From positions 52,247,253 through 52,311,252 of the forward strand of contig CM075939.1 in the NCBI GenBank assembly GCA_038030265.1: a stretch of 64,000 bases of DNA. Direction: 5' to 3'. The DNA comes from Corythucha ciliata (Eukaryota; Arthropoda; Insecta; Hemiptera; Tingidae). This document shows positions 59,034 through 64,000 of this stretch, piece by piece. Positions within the stretch are counted from its first letter, which is position 1; every line of letters begins with the position of its first letter. The translations under genes and the position numbers were made by a program. The notes under the pieces were generated by a model. The model ran no database searches. It saw only the letters and a list, made by a program, of their open reading frames with translations, and was not told the origin of the DNA.

Positions 59034-59780
59034 TGGCGGACTGGACCGGAAGGGGTGGGTGTCCAAACCACCCCCGCACCCCTTGGGCGTGGCGCCCCTT
59101 TCGTCAGACCATCGTCAGATTATCATAAATAATAGATTAAAAACGAATATTTTACCAATTCGCGGACAAAATTGTGGTTAAATTTTAACTAAAATTCTCG
59201 CCTTCGTGCCTTCTGAAGCCAAAGTGGCTAAAATTAAACGGCAAATTCATGGCTAAAAAACACCTCTGATTCGCGGCTTGAACTGAAAAGAAGCGCTGAT
59301 CTATAGCTAAAAGTAACAAAAAATTGCGCCGTGCTAAAATTTAAAAAATGCTAATTTGCGGCTAAAAATGGAAAAATAAGCCGATTTGCAGCTAATACTG
59401 CGAAAAACGCCAATTCGTGGCTACAATTGAGAAAATTTGCTAATTCACGGGTTAGAAACGCTACTACGCTGCTAAAATTAAGACAAAGTGACAATTCGCG
59501 GGTAAAATTGAGGAAAATCACTAATTCGTGGCTGTGAAAAATTTCAATTTGCATCAAAAATTGAAAATACGCCAATTCGCGGCTTCTGAAGGCAACTTGG
59601 AGGTTAAAATTGAGAAAAATCGCCAATTTATGTCTATATATTCCCCGACCTATATATATATGGCCCCCAAAACTCTACGCCACTGCGTTATCAGTCGCAA
59701 ACTGAAGCTCATGCAACCGGTGCGGTGCCCCCTTAATCATGCCCCCCCCCCCTGCGCCTCGATACCCCAGTCCACCCCGG
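59034..59780. mobile_element. CAGTGGCGGA-ended element carrying a family B array
   Basis: It begins with CAGTGGCGGACTGGACCGG inside a family A unit and ends with either CTCTACGCCACTG (59674-59686) or CCCAGTCCACCCCGGTC (near 59769). Both are approximate inverses of the left end. The interior 59190-59640 is a family B array. The exact right boundary and target duplication are not resolved. Confidence 0.5.
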
Positions 59781-59789
59781 TCAGGAGGA

Positions 59790-60150
59790 TCTAAAAACAT
59801 GAAATTGGCTTTTGAAGGATCAAAAACACAAAATGTGCATTTGAAGGAGCTTGAACACAAAATTGGCTTTCAACTGAGGCAGAACACGCAATTAGCATTT
59901 GATGGACCCAAACATGAAATTGGCTTTCGAAAGAGCCATAACATGAAATTGACTTTTGAAGGGGCCAAAGCACAAAATTAGCTTTTTAAGGAGCCAACAA
60001 ACAAAAAATTCAGTTTTAAAAGAGCCGAAACACGAAAATTAGCTTTTGAAGGAGCCAAAACACGAAATTGGCATTTGGAGGAGCGAAATCAAAAATTTGA
60101 GGTTCGAAAGAGCCGAAACACGAAATTGGCTTCCGGAGGATCCAAAACAG
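59790..60150 (+). repeat. Family A tandem array, continued
   Basis: About twelve units such as AAACATGAAATTGGCTTTTG and AAGGATCA in the same orientation as 58790-59030. The inserted element splits a single older array. Confidence 0.8.
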
Positions 60151-61008
60151 CGTAGGAGAGGCCCAAAGGGGTGTTCGCTCGCCTGCAGCTAGCTCTGGTG
60201 TGGGACCCTGTCCCGCAGAAAATGTCTGGCGATCTCAGAAGTGTCATCTCCTGGATCATAAAAAACGTCCTGTGCAGGTGCCAGACACGATCAAATGACC
60301 CGGATTTTTCATACGGTGGGCTCCCGGATTATTATTATTATTTCGGTGCAGTCTATTTTCTTCACGAGGTCCTTTAGGCTTTCAGGAAGTACCCTGTTTT
60401 GAAAGAAGTACCTTTTAGGGTCCTTTCGAGAACAGCAAAGGAACACAGGACCATGAGCTGAAAAGAAGTACCGTCCTTCCAAAAGAAGGACCTCTGGTCA
60501 CCGTACCCATAGCGTCGAAGTTCTTCCTTGGACTTGAGGGCTGTCGATTATAATTCGTCCTCAGAAAGAGGCCAAAGCTTCGAAAAACGCTAAGAATCAT
60601 GGAAATTATAGGGCCAAAGGATTTTTCATGAAGAGGCAATAGGCCATTTCCTCCCGCATAATTGTAGAAACTGAGATTCTTCTTTACCTCGGAGACGAAT
60701 TGAAACGACCGAATCCGGAGTCATCTTAGCTACATCATTAGCTACAATTTTTGCGGATTTCTCCACCATTTAAACCCAAATTTCGTGGGTTTCACCTTTT
60801 CAATGCAAAAATTCTATGAATCTGGCACTCACAAAACCAAACTTTGCGGTTTTGAATAATTAAATAACAACTACCAGCATTGACTCCTTTTGAAAAAATC
60901 CATTCCATCATGTATTTGCACCCTTAAAAACCTATAATTTCTCGGCTCTGGGGTATTCAGAAATCTATTTCGGACGCTTGGCTCCCCTAAAAAGTCAGCA
61001 TTACGCAT
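60151..61008. other. No gene seen
   Basis: Dispersed-repeat fragments: TTCCTTGGACTTGAGGGCTG near 60523 resembles 26187-26210. Decayed family A units run from about 60740 to 61000. Confidence 0.4.
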
Positions 61009-61012
61009 TTAA

Positions 61013-61400
61013 GGGGGAGCTGCACGGGTGATTCCTCGACCCCCCTCCAATCAACTCTCGTCTACTTCTCGGCATACATTTTCTCGCCTTATTTCTGCAC
61101 CAATCCTGGTTTTTAAGGACTCGTTTTAATCTTCAGGAAATTCCGCAGTAGTTTTCCTTTTTTCAAATTTCAACCCAGAAGTCATTTTAAATTCGCCTTG
61201 AACTTTTACCTTGTAATTTCACGTTTTTTTTTTTTTTTTTTCGACTTATTTGAAAAAAGGAAAACTAATGCATATGCGGAATTTCCTGAAGATTAAAACG
61301 AGTCCTTAAAAACCAGGATTGGTGCAGAAATATAAGACGAGAAAATGTAGGCCGATGGATAATTGGAGAGGGGTTGAGGAATCATCACTGCAGTTCCCCC
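61013..61400. mobile_element. 388-bp palindromic MITE in TTAA
   Basis: Arms of about 150 bp (GGGGGAGCTGCACGGGTGAT... and its inverse ending CTGCAGTTCCCCC) pair at roughly 90% identity. TTAA lies directly outside both ends (61009-61012 and 61401-61404). TTAA targets are used by piggyBac and Kolobok transposons, and a G-rich start favours Kolobok. It has no coding capacity. Confidence 0.8.
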
Positions 61401-61404
61401 TTAA

Positions 61405-61680
61405 GAGCTCCAAAATCGAAATTTACTCATTCTAAAGGGCAATTTCGTGGGCCTGCCTCCATTTTAACAACAAAATTTTACAGGGTCGGCCCATTCAAAA
61501 CCAATTTTACAGGGTTGGCTCATTCAAAAAGTTGCCATATAAAAAACAAATTGTTCGGGATAGGCTCAAACAAATCTTTCCCAGATTCGGCCCACCCGAA
61601 AAGCCAATTCCGCGGGGTTGTTTCAACCCAAAAGTAGTCTAATGTGACCGTTTTCAGGGTTTAAAAGTTTTTGGGGATCC
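61405..61680 (+). repeat. Decayed family A repeats
   Basis: Units such as GGCTCATTCAAAA and CCAATTTTACAGGGT recur four to six times. Confidence 0.5.
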
Positions 61681-61731
61681 TCAACTACCAAACTCGCACC
61701 CAAATCGCCAGATTCTAGAGATTGATATTCA

Positions 61732-62873
61732 AGCTCCATAAAGTTGTGGTAGCACATACGCGAATCAACTTGAAACCAGCATGAACGTAGGACATGCACA
61801 TTATCGTAAAATAGAAGGTCATAAAAAACACCAACTACCACAAACGAAACTCTTTGGCCACACTAGTGACTCAACAGGACCATTCAAGGCCCGTTCTATC
61901 AAAATGAAATGACCAAAGCGATCAAGCACCCGTAAAAAATGACAAATTTGAGCGTTCTAAGACAAATGAGCCTAATATCATTGCATTGAAAGAAGTACAA
62001 AACTCTAATTGGCCTGTACAAAACTCTAAAGTATTGTTAGTGACTGAACAAGACCATTTCCGGCCTGTTCAATGGAAATGCAATACACAGAGTGGTCAAA
62101 AGTAGTCGTAAAATCACTCATTTCATCAATTTTGGACCTAATGTCGTTAATATCTCGGAATTGAAGGTGGTACAAAACTCTAATTGGCATGTACAAAACT
62201 ATAAGGTATCAGTAGTGACTGAACAAGACCAATTCTGGCATGTTCAATGGAAATGAAACGCACAGAGTGGTCAACGAGTCGTAATATGACTCATTTGAGC
62301 GTTCTTGGGCCTAATGTGGTTAATATCGTGGAATTGAAGGTGGTACAAAACACTAATTGGCCTGTACAAAACTATTAGGTATCAGTAGTGACAGAACGGA
62401 ACGTTCCGGGCCGGTTCGATGGGAATGAAACGCACTAAAGTGGTCAAGTAGGGAAAAAAAATAAATTTCGAAATGCCCGATTTCGGTGTTCTCCTTTAAT
62501 ACAAAATGATACAAAACTCAGGGTTAGTGTTAGGCGTTTCCGTTTTTTGATTTGGTTCAATTTATCAAAGCATAAAGTTGTAGTGACACAAAATGAATTT
62601 AAATTTCTCCAATTTCTGAGGTGATACAAAACTCGCCGTGGATTGTACAAAAGTGTACAAAACTCAGAGAAGCAAAATACACCAATTGTGTGCTGATTTG
62701 ATGAATGTGCTACCACAGCATAAAGTTGTAGTAGCACAACACTTTCTCGAATTTAACCAATTTAGGGGTTGATACACAACTTTTTTTGGGTTGTACAAAA
62801 TGGTTCAAAACTTGTACAAATCATGCTGGTTTCAAGTTGATTCGCGTATGTGCTACCACAACTTTATGGAGCT
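61732..62873. mobile_element. Mutator-like non-autonomous transposon
   Basis: The first 53 bases (61732-61784, starting AGCTCCATAAAGTTGTGGTA) are perfectly inverted at 62821-62873. An exact 9-bp duplication, TGATATTCA, flanks the element (61723-61731 and 62874-62882). Long terminal repeats with a 9-bp duplication are typical of Mutator-like elements. The 1142-bp copy has no transposase frame. Its interior holds about three ~174-bp tandem repeats and secondary GCATAAAGTTGTAGTAGCAC motifs near the right end. Perfect ends suggest recent mobilisation. The outer base is ambiguous, so the duplication could also be read as 7-8 bp. Confidence 0.82.
61862..62450 (+). repeat. ~174-bp tandem repeat inside the Mutator-like element
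   Basis: The motif GTACAAAACTCTAATTGG starts at 61995, 62170 and (with one change) 62343, giving periods of 175 and 173 bp. Between them GTGACTGAACAAGACC and CACAGAGTGGTCAA also recur. A partial first unit begins near 61862. Confidence 0.82.
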
Positions 62874-62882
62874 TGATATTCA

Positions 62883-64000
62883 GGAAATTTATTTTTCCAA
62901 AGAGTCAAATCTGCATAATTGATTTTTTAGTTGACTATTGATTAATATTGGGTCTTTGATGGTGCCTGAAGCGAACTATCCAGCTGAGGAATGTGAGAAT
63001 CTTCATTTCTGCATGAAATACCAAAATTGATTGTTTTCCGGTACTATTCTGTAGTTTTGTATAAATGAATGAGCTTGGTGAGTCAAGATTGACGAGGGGT
63101 GTCATTCGAGGAAGATCAGGCGGAATCATGACACTGACAGGTCGTTTCAGGGTCTAAGTAAGTGCCTGGATCTATGTCGTTATTATAATTATTATTATTA
63201 CTGTTAGTGATATGCATTATATTATTTTAGTTATTGAAATAAATTCAGTATAAAATTGAGCTAATGAGGTCATCCCGTGAGCTTTGGAATTTAATAAAAG
63301 CCAAGCGCACGAAATTGGGTTCTCAAAGAGCCAGACCCACGAAAATGGTTGTGTCAAAGAGTCAAACAGGCGAAATTAGTTTTCTCTTTCCTAGAGAGCC
63401 TAACCACTGAAATCTGTATTTGAATTATACACAATTGGGGTTTAAAAAAGTCAAATCTGCGAACAATTTTCGATTAGCGAAACTCACGAAGTTTTGCTTT
63501 TCAGTCAATCCCGCAAAATTGTTTTAAGAAGGAACCAAGCGTTTTGACCGAGCAATTGGGGTTATGTGGGCCCAGTACCACCAAATTTTGGGGTTATCCA
63601 CGTATTTGGGTTCTATAGAAAATCCAAATCAGTGAAATGATCTATAAAGGAGCGATTTTTAAACATTATCATAGTTGCTTTCAATTTTACGTTCATGTGT
63701 AAAGGAGGCAACGGAACTGTAAAATTGCGCCATGCAGAACTATAACAGAAAAGATTTTGGCGTGGTCGTTGTTCAAAGTGTATCTGAGGATGAGTTGAGC
63801 AGTTTTCCATTAAATATTTGTTATGAAAACCGGACTGGGACCGGAAATAAACTTAAATTTCTTTAGTCCCTCCTCCATGTACCTCATTTCCTACTTCCCC
63901 ACTTCTTCATTTAAGCCGCGAGGATCGGCTTTACATTCTCTTCCCCCCAACCCTTTTCACTACCGCAATTCATACTTGAGCTTGTGTTGCACTGTTTAAA
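62883..64000. repeat. Decayed family A repeats and unassigned sequence to window end
   Basis: Family A units (GCCAAGCGCACGAAATTGGG, GAGCCAGACCCACGAAAATG) run from about 63290 to 63640. The remainder is unassigned and without a recognisable gene. Confidence 0.5.

Overview
The window is eukaryotic nuclear DNA, most likely from an arthropod-like invertebrate. It has spliced genes with GT-AG introns, long introns, AT-rich sequence with many homopolymer runs, and a dense load of transposable elements. The species cannot be named from the sequence.

Two spliced host-type genes can be read. The first is a minus-strand POU class 6 homeobox gene (POU6F/pdm3 family). Ten coding exons lie between 25021 and 16175 and every exon phase joins exactly. 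They encode about 558 residues: a Q/H-rich and S/G-rich N-terminal half, a POU-specific domain and a POU homeodomain. The initiator exon is not visible, so much of 25-64 kb is probably its first visible intron or its upstream region. An eleventh, optional exon of 57 nt (17052-17108) would insert 19 residues into the POU-specific domain, at the position where the long splice form of vertebrate POU6F2 carries its insert. The second gene is a small five-exon plus-strand gene (7782-8773) for a 120-residue protein resembling the DUF4806 family. It lies between inverted copies of a repeat and of AATATT-rich blocks, so it may belong to a transposon.

Mobile DNA, left to right: a 3.99-kb hAT-like element (588-4578; 8-bp target duplication, GAGACC-rich subterminal arrays) with a broken Penelope-like retroelement nested in it (2703-4153; 13-bp target duplication, long inverted 3' copy); palindromic MITEs at 5641-5780 and 9973-10444; a 3.04-kb LTR element with no recognisable coding capacity (10943-13983; 4-bp duplication); the POU6 gene (16.1-25.0 kb); a MITE at 26424-26571; a Ty3/gypsy element with near-identical LTRs and 5-bp duplication but a disrupted pol (28439-33233); related MITEs at 39124-39480 and 51423-51567; a TTAA-flanked palindromic MITE (61013-61400); and a Mutator-like non-autonomous element with perfect 53-bp terminal repeats and 9-bp duplication (61732-62873).

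Much of the remaining non-coding sequence consists of decayed tandem arrays of two ~30-bp monomer families, called A and B here. They occur at many sites in both orientations, some inside elements ending in CAGTGGCGGA. One family A stretch (36772-36870) is still exact. The rest of 34-58 kb shows no recognisable gene.
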